Of a DNA stretch of 64,000 nucleotides, positions 25,314-37,853 are shown piece by piece. The stretch's first letter is position 1. Every line of letters starts with the position of its first letter. The notes beneath the pieces were generated by a model, which saw only the letters and a program-made list of their open reading frames with translations, had not been told where the DNA came from and did no database searches. The position numbers and the translations under genes were made by a program. Source of the stretch: an uncultured Altererythrobacter sp. (GTDB lineage Bacteria; Pseudomonadota; Alphaproteobacteria; Sphingomonadales; Sphingomonadaceae); the NCBI GenBank assembly GCA_946886565.1, contig CAMPIX010000009.1, forward strand, positions 1 through 64,000. The letters run 5' to 3'.

Positions 25314-26387
25314 TCAGGCGTGGGCGAGTGTTCCCGCGACCGGCAGGCGCATCTGCAGCGTGCCGGGCAACTGGTGCACGATCGCATTGCGGATCGGGGT
25401 CCAGCAGGCCGAGAGCGTCAGCAGCGCGGAGCCGATCACCAGCGCGGTCAGCGCGACATTGAGTTCGACCGCGCCGAAGCGGTCGAACAGCCAGGTCAGC
25501 GTTGCGAGCACGTAGGCGAGGGCGGAGACGAGCAGCGCGCGCCGGTCGATCGCCAGCGCAACGAGGCCCATCGCGATATAGACCACCAGCACCGCGACCG
25601 CCGCGCCGGCGCCGATATCCTGGCCCTGGGTCACACCGATCCAGTGGAACAGCGGGTGCGCGATCATCGGCGCGGCGAGCAGATGGAGCCAAAAGGCGAC
25701 GTCGCTGCGGCGCGTCCGGCGCTCGCCGTCGCTCGTGTCCCAGCGCATCGCGAACAGAAAGATCGCGATGCCCGCGGCGAAGACCAGCGGCATCAGTACG
25801 GTGTCGGGCTGGACGTTGTCCGGGCCGATCGCGGCGACGATCAGCGCGATTCCCGTGGCCGCGACCGCCGCCGAGCCTGCGGCGACGGTGATCGGCACCA
25901 TGAAGCGCCGCCAGTGCACGAACGCCGCGCCAGCGGTGATCAGCGCGCAGCCGGCGACCAGCACCGCCGCCAGCGTCTTGTTCGTATCGGGTTGGTCGAA
26001 GGCCATGATCGTGAAGCCGAGCAGCGTCTCGAACACGCCGCCCACGAAGGCGAGCAGCAGCACGATGCTCGGCAGCGCCATGCGCCGCTTGCGGGTGAAG
26101 AACTCGGCCATCGTCCACGCCGCACCCGCGATCAGCACGCCGGAGAACGGCGGCGGCCCGTCGAGCGCGGGCGTGAACGCCTGCCCGATGCCCGCCATCG
26201 CCACCAGCAGCAGCACCGCTGCGATGGTGACGAAGATGTCGTTGAAACTGTTGACGAGGCGGAAGTGCTCCTCGTCGGTGGCCGGTGCGGTGCGCGCACC
26301 GCGCACGTGCTGGCGCAAGGCATCGGCCGCCTCGGCGCTGAGCGCGCCGCTGGCGACCGCGCCGCGCAGGTCGTCTTCGGTATACAT
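25314..26387 (-). CDS. Polytopic inner-membrane protein, unknown function
   Basis: A 357-residue protein. An N-terminal cytosolic part of about 45 residues (MYTEDDLRGAVASGALSAEAADALRQHV) resembles the small helical pair seen at the start of DUF2157-type membrane proteins. It is followed by about ten hydrophobic segments, for example IFVTIAAVLLLVAMAGIGQA and LALVIDR-like regions near YIAMGLVALAID. I do not recognise a transporter signature. It stands as a single transcription unit with its own promoter and terminator and a GGAGGAGAG ribosome-binding site. Confidence 0.75.
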   Translation of the reverse strand: MYTEDDLRGAVASGALSAEAADALRQHVRGARTAPATDEEHFRLVNSFNDIFVTIAAVLLLVAMAGIGQAFTPALDGPPPFSGVLIAGAAWTMAEFFTRKRRMALPSIVLLLAFVGGVFETLLGFTIMAFDQPDTNKTLAAVLVAGCALITAGAAFVHWRRFMVPITVAAGSAAVAATGIALIVAAIGPDNVQPDTVLMPLVFAAGIAIFLFAMRWDTSDGERRTRRSDVAFWLHLLAAPMIAHPLFHWIGVTQGQDIGAGAAVAVLVVYIAMGLVALAIDRRALLVSALAYVLATLTWLFDRFGAVELNVALTALVIGSALLTLSACWTPIRNAIVHQLPGTLQMRLPVAGTLAHA

Positions 26388-26416
26388 GGGCGTCTCTCCT
26401 CCCCTTTGGAGGGGAG

Positions 26417-26445
26417 AAGCTACGCCTGGTGTATTAGTGTGTCAA
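26417..26445 (-). promoter_or_regulatory. Sigma-70-like promoter of the polytopic membrane protein
   Basis: On the minus strand TTGACA (26445-26440), a 17-base spacer, and TAGCTT (26422-26417) lie 30 bases ahead of the gene. Downstream, CTCCCC and GGGGAG (about 26398-26416) can form a hairpin next to the ribosome-binding site. Confidence 0.6.
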
Positions 26446-26456
26446 TACAGCCGGGA

Positions 26457-27392
26457 TCAGCTCCGCGCCGAGGACGGCGCCGCATCCTTGCCGAGCACTT
26501 CCTGCATCGCCTTGAGGATCGCGCCCGACTGTTCGGAGCCCGAATTCGGGCTGCGCAGGTTGCTCATCTCGCTGATCTTGTCCCAGTGCGCGGCGAAGCC
26601 TTCGACGGTGCGCTCTTCGTCCTTCAGCCAGACCGCGTCGTTCATCACAACCCAGGCCGAATGGAAGCCGCCAGCGCCCGCGCCGACGATCGCGTTGGTC
26701 GGCGCGTCCCCGCTGACGAGGAAGAGCGCCGCGGGGACCACGTTGGCCGGATCGAACAGCTTGAACGCTTCCTCGGGGAACAGGTCCTCGGTCATGCGCG
26801 TGCCGGCGACGGGCGACAGCGTGTTGACCTTGATGTTGTACTTCGCGCCTTCGAGCTGGAGCGTCTTGGTCAGCCCTGCGAGGCCGAGCTTGGCCGCGCC
26901 GTAGTTCGCCTGGCCGAAATTGCCGAACAGGCCGGTCGAGCTCGCGGTCATGAGGATGCGGCCATAGGCCTGCTCGCGCATCGTCTCCCAGCACGCCTTG
27001 GTCGCGAAGGCCGAACCGGTCAGGTGGACCTTGAGCACGAACTCGAAGTCCTCGGGGCTCATCTTGGCGAAGGTCTTGTCGCGCAGCACGCCAGCGTTGT
27101 TGATCAGCACGTGGACGCCGCCCCACTTCTGCCTGGCGTCGGCGACCATCTTTTCCATCTGCTCGTATTCGGTGACCGAGCCGCCGTTGGCGATCGCCTC
27201 GCCGCCCGCCTTCTCGATCTCCTCGACCACTTGCGCGGCGGCGTCGGACGAGCCGGTGCCGTCGCGCGAGCCGCCGAGGTCGTTGACCACGACCTTCGCC
27301 CCGCGCCGCGCGAGCTCGAGCGCATATTCGCGGCCCAGCCCGCCGCCCGCGCCGGTGACGATGGCTACCTTGTCCTTGAAGTCGATGGTCAT
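26457..27392 (-). CDS. Short-chain dehydrogenase, 3-hydroxyacyl-CoA dehydrogenase-like
   Basis: An NAD(P)-dependent SDR, 311 residues. The dinucleotide motif TGAGGGLGREYALELARRGAKVVVNDLGGSRDG and NNAGVLRDKTF are those of the (R)-3-hydroxyacyl-CoA dehydrogenase part of multifunctional beta-oxidation enzymes. The catalytic set is Ser-Tyr-Lys: SSTGLFG, then NYGAAKLGLAG. About 60 extra residues at the C-terminus continue beyond the core fold. A role in side-chain or fatty acid oxidation is inferred; substrate is open. It stands alone, leftward, ahead of the polytopic membrane protein. Confidence 0.88.
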   Translation of the reverse strand: MTIDFKDKVAIVTGAGGGLGREYALELARRGAKVVVNDLGGSRDGTGSSDAAAQVVEEIEKAGGEAIANGGSVTEYEQMEKMVADARQKWGGVHVLINNAGVLRDKTFAKMSPEDFEFVLKVHLTGSAFATKACWETMREQAYGRILMTASSTGLFGNFGQANYGAAKLGLAGLTKTLQLEGAKYNIKVNTLSPVAGTRMTEDLFPEEAFKLFDPANVVPAALFLVSGDAPTNAIVGAGAGGFHSAWVVMNDAVWLKDEERTVEGFAAHWDKISEMSNLRSPNSGSEQSGAILKAMQEVLGKDAAPSSARS

Positions 27393-27521
27393 GGCATGTC
27401 CTCCTGCCGCCGGTGCGGCCTTACGTTCGCGTCAATCTGCGGGCGGGGTGGCAGGTTCCGCGCGGCGATGCAACTGCATGTGCGATCGCGCACGCTGCCG
27501 TAAGGTCGAAGAGCCGGGAAC

Positions 27522-28190
27522 TCAGAGCTTTTCCAGCACCGGGATCAACTCGCTCAGCGAATCGATCATCGCATCCGCGCCCAACTCCTCGCGCGGCCTG
27601 TCGCAGTATCCGTAGCAGGCGGCGATCACCGGCACGCCCGCCGCGCGCGCGGCGCGCACGTCGTAGGAACTGTCCCCGACATAGACCATCCGCCCGCCGC
27701 CGCAGCATTCGCGCGCGTGCAGGATCGGGTCGGCGGCGGGTTTGGCACGGCCCCTGCCGAGCGTATCGCCGCCGATCACGCAGTCGAACCGTTCGACCAG
27801 CTCCAGCGTGCCGAGCACCGCGCGGGCGAACTGTTCGAACTTGTTGGTCACCACGCCGACCCGCACCCCGCGAGATGCCAGCTCGTCGAGCATCACGAGC
27901 GCGCCGGGATAGCACTGCGTGTGGACGGCGTGGTTCTCGCCGTAGAATCCCAGCATTTCCTTGTAGAGCTTGTGGAACTCGTCCGGTGGCAGGCCGCCCT
28001 GTTCGTCGATGGCGCGTTGGAGCATGATTTTCGCTCCGCCGCCGATCAGATCCTTCGCGCTGTCCGCCGGCACGCTGGCGAAGCCGCCGAGCGCGAGCGC
28101 ATGATTGACGGCGGCGCCCAAGTCGCGGTGCGTTTCGAGGAGAGTGCCGTCGAGATCGAAGCCGACGATGTCGAAGGGAAAGTCCGCCAT
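27522..28190 (-). CDS. gph: Phosphoglycolate phosphatase-like HAD hydrolase
   Basis: A HAD-superfamily phosphatase with 222 residues. Motif I GFDLDGTLLETHRDL carries the nucleophilic Asp, motif II is GVVTNK, motif III Lys lies in GRGRAKPAADPI and motif IV is VYVGDSSYDVRAARAAG. The cap domain (EFHKLYKEMLGFYGENH) matches Gph, which dephosphorylates 2-phosphoglycolate from DNA repair or oxygenation. Related HAD phosphatases with other substrates cannot be excluded. Divergent from glmU with 59 bases between starts. Confidence 0.88.
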   Translation of the reverse strand: MADFPFDIVGFDLDGTLLETHRDLGAAVNHALALGGFASVPADSAKDLIGGGAKIMLQRAIDEQGGLPPDEFHKLYKEMLGFYGENHAVHTQCYPGALVMLDELASRGVRVGVVTNKFEQFARAVLGTLELVERFDCVIGGDTLGRGRAKPAADPILHARECCGGGRMVYVGDSSYDVRAARAAGVPVIAACYGYCDRPREELGADAMIDSLSELIPVLEKL

Positions 28191-28249
28191 GCACGCCGGG
28201 TGCCGGATGGTTCTTCAAACCGCAAGCGTTTGCTGGCATGGCCGCGTGC

Positions 28250-29599
28250 ATGAGAGAGTTTGCCACGATCATCCTCGCCGCGGGCAAGGGCACCCGCATG
28301 AAATCGAACCTGCACAAGGTCCTTCATCCGATAGCTGGCCGGCCGATGCTGGAACATTTGCTGGCGAATCTCGCGGAGCTCGCACCGACGCACACCGTCG
28401 TGGTCGCGGGCGACCGGCATGAGCAACTGCGGCAGGCGCTTGCGGCGCACGACATTACCGTTGCCTTGCAGGAGCCGCAGCTTGGCACGGCACATGCTGC
28501 GTTACAGGCAAAGGCGGCACTCGCGGATTACAGCGGACTGGTCATGGTCTGCTTTGGCGACTGCCCGATGGTCAGATCGGAAACCGTGCGAAAGCTCGCG
28601 ACAGTGCTCGAGGGGGAGGCGCGCGTCGCCGTGCTCGGTTTCCGCCCGGCCGATCCGCTATCCTACGGACGGATTATCGCCGATGAGGCAGGCGCGGTGC
28701 GCAAAATGGTCGAATTCAAGGATGCGACCGAAGCGGAGCGCGCGGTCGATCTTTGCAATTCGGGCGTCATCCTCGCCCATAGCGACGATTTGTGGAGGTT
28801 GCTCGAAAGCGTCGGCAACGACAACGCCCAAGGCGAGTACTACCTGCCGGATGTCGCGACCAATGCGATCGCGGAAGGCCTGCGAGTGGCCGTGGTCGAA
28901 ACCGGCGAGGCCGAGGTGCAGGGCATCAACAGCCGCGCAGAGCTCGCCCGCGCCGAGGCGCAGTGGCAGGAACTGAAACGCGAGGAGGCGATGGCGAACG
29001 GCGCCTCGCTGCGTGCGCCCGAGACGGTGTTCTTCAGCTGGGACACCGAGATCGGCCGCGACGTGACGATCGAGCCCAACGTCGTGTTCGGCCCCGGCGC
29101 GAAAGTCGCCGACGGGGCGACGATCCGCGCCTTCTGCCATATCGAGGGCGCCTCGATCGGCGAGGGCGCCGAAGTCGGCCCGTTCGCCCGGCTGCGCCCC
29201 GGGGCGGTGATGGGCAAGGGCAGCAAGGTCGGCAATTTCGTCGAGATGAAGAAGGCCGTGCTGGGCGAGGGAGCCAAGGCCAACCACCTGAGCTACCTCG
29301 GCGATGCGGAGATCGGCGCGGGTGCGAACATCGGCGCGGGCACGATCACCTGCAACTACGACGGCTACTTCAAGTACAAGACCGTGATCGGCCCGCGCGC
29401 CTTCATCGGCAGCAACAGCGCGCTGATCGCCCCGGTGAAGATCGGCGCGGACGCGATCGTCGCCGCGGGCAGCGCGGTCAGCCGCGATGTCGCCGACGGC
29501 GAACTGCGCATGGTCCGCGCCGAACAGCTCGTGAAGCCCGGCTGGGCCGACCGCTTCCACGACGCGATGAAGAAAAAGAAGGCGGCGGAAAAGAAGTGA
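28250..29599 (+). CDS. glmU: Bifunctional GlcNAc-1-P uridyltransferase / GlcN-1-P acetyltransferase GlmU
   Basis: Makes UDP-N-acetylglucosamine for peptidoglycan and LPS in two steps. It has 449 residues. The N-terminal pyrophosphorylase domain (residues 1-225) shows TIILAAGKGTRMKSNLHKVL and QEPQLGTAHAAL. The C-terminal left-handed beta-helix acetyltransferase follows from about 245, with IEPNVVFGPGAKVADGATI, NFVEMKKAVLGEGAKANHLSYLGDAEIG and GTITCNYDGYFKYKTVIG. Start 28250 gives MREFATIILAAG; an in-frame ATG 12 bases earlier is equally possible and neither has a clear ribosome-binding site. The C-terminus is a Lys-rich tail. Confidence 0.96.
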   Translation: MREFATIILAAGKGTRMKSNLHKVLHPIAGRPMLEHLLANLAELAPTHTVVVAGDRHEQLRQALAAHDITVALQEPQLGTAHAALQAKAALADYSGLVMVCFGDCPMVRSETVRKLATVLEGEARVAVLGFRPADPLSYGRIIADEAGAVRKMVEFKDATEAERAVDLCNSGVILAHSDDLWRLLESVGNDNAQGEYYLPDVATNAIAEGLRVAVVETGEAEVQGINSRAELARAEAQWQELKREEAMANGASLRAPETVFFSWDTEIGRDVTIEPNVVFGPGAKVADGATIRAFCHIEGASIGEGAEVGPFARLRPGAVMGKGSKVGNFVEMKKAVLGEGAKANHLSYLGDAEIGAGANIGAGTITCNYDGYFKYKTVIGPRAFIGSNSALIAPVKIGADAIVAAGSAVSRDVADGELRMVRAEQLVKPGWADRFHDAMKKKKAAEKK

Positions 29600-29602
29600 G
29601 CC

Positions 29603-29732
29603 GATCCTCCCCCGGAGGGGGAGGGGGACCGCCGCCGTAGGCGGTGGTGGAGGGGTGTCCCATTCTCGATAGGGGCGACACCCCTCCGTCAGCCGCTACG
29701 CGGCTGCCACCTCCCCTTGCAGAGGAGGATCG
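29603..29732. repeat. Palindromic repeat between glmU and the exported methyltransferase (family D)
   Basis: Same plan as the element between purM and purN: GATCCTCC at the left mirrors GGAGGATC at the right, with GGAGGGGTGTC (29649-29659) pairing with its inverse near 29678-29687. GCCGCTACGCGGC-type small stems lie inside. It separates convergent genes, so here it could act as a bidirectional terminator. Confidence 0.8.
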
Positions 29733-29746
29733 TATAGACGCCGGTG

Positions 29747-30304
29747 CTAATCCACCCCGCCGAAGCCGGGGATGAAAGTCTCGGGCACGGTCCACTTGTA
29801 GACCTGTCGGTTGGCGACCACGCGGCGTTCTTCGGCCGACCAGTCGCCCATCGCGAAATCGTGGCTGACCACGCGCGCGCCGGGTTCGAGCTGTTCAAGC
29901 AGTTGCGGGCGCAGCCGCAGGTTGAGCGTGTCTCCCAGGTAGAGCGTGACCACGTCCGCATCGGAGAAGTCGGTCGCGAACAGGTCGGCCTCGCGGAATT
30001 CGACGAGGTGCGAAACGCCCGCGGCTTCGGCGTTCGCCTCGGCCTTGCGGATCAGGCGCGGGTCTATCTCGATCCCTACCGCGCGCACGCCGAACTTCTT
30101 CGCCGCGGCGATCGGGATGCGCCCGTCGCCCGAGCCGAGATCGTAGAGTACGTCGCCTTCGCCGATCTCGGCCATCTCGATCATCGCCTCGACCACCGGC
30201 TCGGGCGTCGCGACGTAGTGGATGTCGACCTGCGGTCCGCACGAGGCGAGCGCGAGCAGCGCGGTAATGGCGGCGAAGGCCCTGGTGCGCACGGCGGCGG
30301 TCAT
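29747..30304 (-). CDS. Exported class I SAM-dependent methyltransferase
   Basis: A 185-residue protein with a signal peptide ending in a lipobox-like LLALASC (Cys22). After it comes a methyltransferase fold: VLYDLGSGDGRIPIAAAKKFG (SAM motif I), GIEIDPRLIRKAEANAEAAG (acidic residue for the ribose), LVEFREADLFATDFSDADVVTLYLGDTLNLRLRPQLL and RVVSHDFAMGDW. Similar secreted methyltransferases are widespread in Proteobacteria but uncharacterised. SAM is not known to be available in the periplasm, which makes the export signal puzzling. It is divergent from the membrane winged-helix regulator, with 81 bases between starts. Confidence 0.82.
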   Translation of the reverse strand: MTAAVRTRAFAAITALLALASCGPQVDIHYVATPEPVVEAMIEMAEIGEGDVLYDLGSGDGRIPIAAAKKFGVRAVGIEIDPRLIRKAEANAEAAGVSHLVEFREADLFATDFSDADVVTLYLGDTLNLRLRPQLLEQLEPGARVVSHDFAMGDWSAEERRVVANRQVYKWTVPETFIPGFGGVD

Positions 30305-30385
30305 GACGCATGGATTGCTCGGCAAAGGTGACGGCAATGTGAACGCGCGCGCCGGAGCGGCTGGACGGCCGCCGCGCCGCGCGGC

Positions 30386-31459
30386 ATGACCCGCGGCAGG
30401 GAGGACCGCGCGCTGGACGCCAACCGCTTCGAATTCGGCGATTTCGCGCTCGATGTGCGCACGCGCCGGCTCACGCGGGGCGGGGCGCCGGTCGAGATCA
30501 GCGCGCGCTATTTCGACGCGATGGTGCTGATGCTGCGCGATCCGGGCGGGCTGGTGACCAAGGATCGCTTCCACGAGGAGGTCTGGCGCGGCATCCCGGT
30601 GACCGACGAGGCGCTGACCCAGTGCATCCGCACGCTGCGCCGTGCGCTCGGCGACGACGCGGCGAATCCGCGCTTCATCGAGACGGTGCCCAAGCACGGC
30701 TACCGCTTCGTCGCGCCGGTGGCGGTGGGCGAGGGCGCCCGGCCCGAGCAGCCCGCGCCGGGCACACGCTGGATCGACGCCGCTTCGCTCGCGCTTGCGG
30801 CCACCGCTGGCGGGGGGATCGCGGGGATCGTGGGCGGGATCGTCTACGGGTTCGCGGCCGATGCGGGCGGCGGCGGCGCGCTGTCGAGCTTGCTGGTGCT
30901 GCTCGTGCTCAATATCGGGGTGGGACTTTTCGCCGGGGCGGCGATCGGGCTCGGCATCGCGCTCGTTCCGCGCGAGGGCGATGCGATCTCGCCCTGGGCC
31001 GCGCTCGGCGGCGCGGGTGGTGGGATCGTCGCGGGCGCGCTCGCCAAGCTGCTCGGGCTCGACGCTTTTCGCCTGCTGTTCGGCCGCTCGCCGGGCGACA
31101 TCACCGGAGCATTCGAGGGCGGGCTCACCGGCCTCGCGGTCGGCGCGGCGTTCGTCATCGCGAGCCGCCTCGCCTCGCGCCGCAAAGGTTTGTTCGTCGC
31201 CGCGCTGGCGGGCGGCGGGGCGGGAATCGCGATCGCGCTGCTCGGGGGAGAGATGATGGGCGGCAGCCTCGCGCTGCTGGCCGACAATTTCCGCGGCTCG
31301 CAATTGCGCTTCGAGCGGCTGACCGCGCTGTTCGGCGAGGACCGGTTCGGGCCACTGACCCGGCTCAACACCGGCCTGCTCGAGGGGGCGGTGTTCGCAT
31401 TGGGCACCGTGGGCGCGATGCTGGTCTACGAGCGAGGGCGGAGCCGTCGCGCTCTTTAG
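30386..31459 (+). CDS. Membrane-anchored winged-helix transcription regulator (CadC/ToxR-like)
   Basis: Residues 12-108 form an OmpR/ToxR-type winged-helix: FEFGDFALDVRTRRLTRGGAPVEISARYFDAMVLMLRDPGGLVTKDRFHEEVWRG, then TQCIRTLRRALGDDAANPRFIETVPKHGYRFVAPV. It lacks a receiver domain, as in CadC/ToxR. The rest (about 130-350) is unusual: at least seven Gly/Ala-rich hydrophobic segments and no periplasmic sensor domain. The likely model is a DNA-binding domain tethered to a polytopic membrane module. The shared 81-base gap suggests it controls the divergent exported methyltransferase. No operator was identified. Confidence 0.82.
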   Translation: MTRGREDRALDANRFEFGDFALDVRTRRLTRGGAPVEISARYFDAMVLMLRDPGGLVTKDRFHEEVWRGIPVTDEALTQCIRTLRRALGDDAANPRFIETVPKHGYRFVAPVAVGEGARPEQPAPGTRWIDAASLALAATAGGGIAGIVGGIVYGFAADAGGGGALSSLLVLLVLNIGVGLFAGAAIGLGIALVPREGDAISPWAALGGAGGGIVAGALAKLLGLDAFRLLFGRSPGDITGAFEGGLTGLAVGAAFVIASRLASRRKGLFVAALAGGGAGIAIALLGGEMMGGSLALLADNFRGSQLRFERLTALFGEDRFGPLTRLNTGLLEGAVFALGTVGAMLVYERGRSRRAL

Positions 31460-31669
31460 TTTTTCACGCAAAGGCGCAAAGGCGCGAAGAGGTTTGGCCG
31501 GATAGCTGCCTTGCGCTGATTCGGTATCACACGAAGACACGAAGGCACGAAGATGTCGTGCCCGCGGCGAAGCCGCGCTCAACTTTCACATGCAGCGCAC
31601 TTAGAAGGCGCCTTCGGTGCGAGCGCGATACTCCCCTTCGCGCCTTCGCGCCTTTGCGCGAATCAAAAA
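31460..31669. repeat. Inverted repeat, second copy of the left-edge inner family
   Basis: TTCACGCAAAGGCGCAAAGG at 31463-31482 is mirrored at 31631-31669 (CCTTCGCGCCTTTGCGCG core). A related direct unit (CACGAAGACACGAAGGCACG) lies at 31530-31549. The units match the inner arms of the repeat at 232-389. The right arm abuts the terminator of the ATP synthase operon. Nothing else is seen between 31460 and 31717. Confidence 0.75.
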
Positions 31670-31691
31670 GGGCGGCCCTTGCAGGCCGCCC
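31665..31691 (-). terminator. Rho-independent terminator of the atp operon
   Basis: On the minus strand GGGCGGCC, a 6-base loop TGCAAG, and GGCCGCCC are followed directly by TTTTT. It lies 26 bases past the atpC stop. This is the clearest intrinsic terminator in the window. Confidence 0.88.
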
Positions 31692-31717
31692 CTTCGTATC
31701 CGGTCATGCGCGAAGGC

Positions 31718-31975
31718 TCAGCCCTCGACGTGCTCCGCGAGCACGGTCAGGCCGCTCTCGCTGACTTCGGCGAAGCCGCCGCGGACCTGGATTTCTTGCG
31801 GAGCGGCGCCTTCGGTCTTGTAGACCTGCACCGCGCCGTCGCGGATCGTCGACATGAAGGGCGCGTGGCCTTCGAGCACGCCGAACTCGCCCTCCGTGCC
31901 CGGGACGACCACCATGTGGACCTCCTCGGAACGGATCAGCTTGGCCGGCGTGACGAGTTCGAAGTGAAGGGCCAT
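31718..31975 (-). CDS. atpC: F1 ATP synthase epsilon subunit, short form
   Basis: The central-stalk epsilon subunit, 85 residues. It contains the N-terminal beta-sandwich only: [43 protein letters not shown], ending at [20 protein letters not shown]. The C-terminal helical hairpin (about 50 residues in E. coli), which gives ATP-dependent inhibition, is absent. The gene ends cleanly before a strong terminator, so this is the real end and not a sequencing loss. It is the last gene of the operon, 16 bases after atpD. Confidence 0.95.
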   Translation of the reverse strand: MALHFELVTPAKLIRSEEVHMVVVPGTEGEFGVLEGHAPFMSTIRDGAVQVYKTEGAAPQEIQVRGGFAEVSESGLTVLAEHVEG

Positions 31976-31991
31976 ATCTTCTCTCCGGGCC

Positions 31992-33820
<1,829 letters not shown>

Positions 33821-33834
33821 GGTGGAATCCAGTT

Positions 33835-34218
33835 TTAAAGCCTTGAGAGAGTTTCGTTCACCGATCTTTGCCAGTCGGCGTATTCGTCGGAATCTTGCCA
33901 GAGTTCGCTGAGCTCGCTGTCGTCACGCACTCGCGCAATGACATCGGCAGCCTTGGCGCGGCGTAGTTCGGCTTCCTGAGGGGCTTGACCCGCCCACTCG
34001 ACAATCGCACGATCGAGCCTTGGCGACGCTTTCCCTATGCCCGCCGCAACCACTTCGGCTGCTGCGAGCGCATTGGAGCATTCCGGGGCCTCCAAATAGT
34101 CGTCGCCTGCGCAATCGAACGCCTGATCGACGATGCTCCAGTCAAGCACATCGCCGAAGTCCGCCAGCCAATCAGCGGCATCGTCATTCTCGTCGAAAAG
34201 AAGACCCCAAGCGCCCAT
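33835..34218 (-). CDS. DUF4259 family protein inside the atp operon
   Basis: A 127-residue soluble protein. The opening [21 protein letters not shown] is characteristic of DUF4259 (MGAWG...FENDDAxDW), usually found near mobile or polymorphic toxin-associated genes, function unknown. The rest is acidic and helical (VRDDSELSELWQDSDEYADWQRSVNETL). Its ATG overlaps the atpG TAA (TAATG), so it is translationally coupled to atpG. Codon use is less GC-rich than in the flanking atp genes, which fits later insertion. Confidence 0.85.
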   Translation of the reverse strand: MGAWGLLFDENDDAADWLADFGDVLDWSIVDQAFDCAGDDYLEAPECSNALAAAEVVAAGIGKASPRLDRAIVEWAGQAPQEAELRRAKAADVIARVRDDSELSELWQDSDEYADWQRSVNETLSRL

Positions 34219-35099
34219 TATAATGCTTCCGCACCGGCGATGATTTCGATCAGTTCGGTGGTGATCGCGGCCTGACGGCTGCGGTTGTACTGGATGGTGA
34301 GCTTGTTGATCAGATCGCCAGCGTTGCGCGTGGCGTTGTCCATCGCGGTCATCGAGGCGCCTTGTTCGGAGGCCGAAATCTCGAGCAGCGCGCCGAACAC
34401 CTGCGTCTTGACGTAGCGTGGCAGCAGCTCCTCGAGGATCGCTTCCTCGTCGGGCTCGTACTCGACCACCGCATCGCCGCCGGTCGCGGCCGTGCCGGCC
34501 CCCTCGGGCGCGGGGACCGGAATCAGCTGCTGCACGGTCGGGTTCTGCACCAGCGCGGACTGGAAGGTCGGATAGACGAGGTGCGCGACGTCGAACTTGC
34601 CTGCTTCGAACATCGCGATCAGCTCGTCGGCGATCGCCTCGGCTTCCTCGAAGCCGGGGTTGCGAACCGTGCTCGTGTCGAAATTCTGCCCGATCTTGTC
34701 GGCGTAGTCGCGCTTGATCGGAGCGCGGCCCTTCTTGCCGACGAGGTAGAAGGTCACGTCCTTGCCCTCGGCGATCAGCGCGCGCGCCTTGACCTTCGCG
34801 GCCTTGACGATGTTGGCGTTGAGGCCGCCGCACAGGCCCTTGTCGGTGTTGACCACCACCAGCAGATGGCGCTGGTTCGCGCCCGTCCCGGCCAGCAGCC
34901 TGGGCGCGCTGTCGCCGCTCACCTTGCCCGCGAGAGAGGCCATCACCGCGGATAGCCGCTCGGCATAGGGGCGCGCAGCTTCGGCCGCGGCCTGCGCCTT
35001 GCGCAGCTTCGCCGCCGCGACCATCTGCTTGGCCTTGGTGATCTTCTGGGTCGACTTGACCGAGTTGATCCGGCCCTTGAGTTCTTTCAGCGAGGCCAT
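34218..35099 (-). CDS. atpG: F1 ATP synthase gamma subunit
   Basis: The rotating central stalk, 293 residues. The N-terminal helix [36 protein letters not shown] and C-terminal helix [51 protein letters not shown] form the coiled coil in the alpha3beta3 cavity. The middle part shows [16 protein letters not shown]. It starts 30 bases after atpA, and its stop overlaps the start of the inserted DUF4259 gene instead of leading into atpD. Confidence 0.98.
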   Translation of the reverse strand: MASLKELKGRINSVKSTQKITKAKQMVAAAKLRKAQAAAEAARPYAERLSAVMASLAGKVSGDSAPRLLAGTGANQRHLLVVVNTDKGLCGGLNANIVKAAKVKARALIAEGKDVTFYLVGKKGRAPIKRDYADKIGQNFDTSTVRNPGFEEAEAIADELIAMFEAGKFDVAHLVYPTFQSALVQNPTVQQLIPVPAPEGAGTAATGGDAVVEYEPDEEAILEELLPRYVKTQVFGALLEISASEQGASMTAMDNATRNAGDLINKLTIQYNRSRQAAITTELIEIIAGAEAL

Positions 35100-35129
35100 T
35101 TCGGCTCCCTAGCTAGTATCTCGCGGGGC

Positions 35130-37243
<2,114 letters not shown>

Positions 37244-37853
37244 GCGTCTCTCGTCCTTTAGAGGTCCGGAAAATAGCGGTGCATCGCCCATGCCGATGCG
37301 GGCGGAACGAGCCACCCCGGCAAAGCTGGCGCGCGACTAGCACCGGCCTTGCTGCGATGCAACCCGAGTCCGGTAAGGCCTGCTGGCGGTATGCGAATGA
37401 GTGTTGGGTAAACGCAAAAGCCTGCGTGATGTCCGGCTTGAACCAGAGGAGTAGGAGGTCGCCTTTGCCAAACCAAGGTTGCGGGATGGCCGTCATCGAC
37501 GGGGCCGCTTCCAAGGTCGCTGAGCCGCGACCTCCCAGTTTATCTACTCGACCGCAGCGGTGCCACGATCATTCGCCGAAGTTCGGTTGCCGCCTTGCTT
37601 CGGTAGCGGTGGGCGAAGGCTTATCCACCTTGTGGGGCCGTTCGCTCCGCCAGCTTCACTGTTTACTCCATTTCGTCCCCGATTTGGCTAAGCACTCAGG
37701 AGCGGCAACTCCTGTGACAAAGTCGGGAACGTCAGAAAACCTTGCAATGCAGGCCTCCAGTCGGTCCCCTCATGTGAGGACTGATCAATAGCTAGGATGT
37801 TCCACGTCTGTTCGCAAGTCGAGAGAGTCGGATATCCCCAACTTGGTGCAATC
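37244..37853. other. 610-base gene-free stretch upstream of the atp operon
   Basis: No convincing gene: the frames that stay open are Cys/Arg/Pro-rich and unlike known proteins. Composition falls to about 52-53% GC at 37681-37800, against about 63-70% elsewhere. A perfect 6-bp hairpin CAGGAG-CGGCAA-CTCCTG lies at 37697-37714, a second stem (GTCCTCACATGAGGGGAC type) near 37764-37780, and one TTATCCACC, one base from a DnaA box, at 37621-37629. It must contain the promoter of atpH; no clear -35/-10 pair was found. An unannotated RNA or a decayed gene is possible. Confidence 0.5.

Noticed and set aside
28250..28880. Less GC-biased codon use in the N-terminal half of glmU than in the second half
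   Set aside because: Only a visual impression. The protein is continuous and typical, and no junction can be defined without a codon-usage calculation.
37621..37629. Possible replication origin from a DnaA-like box
   Set aside because: A single near-match (TTATCCACC) without a cluster, an AT-rich unwinding region or neighbouring dnaA/hemE-type genes is not enough.
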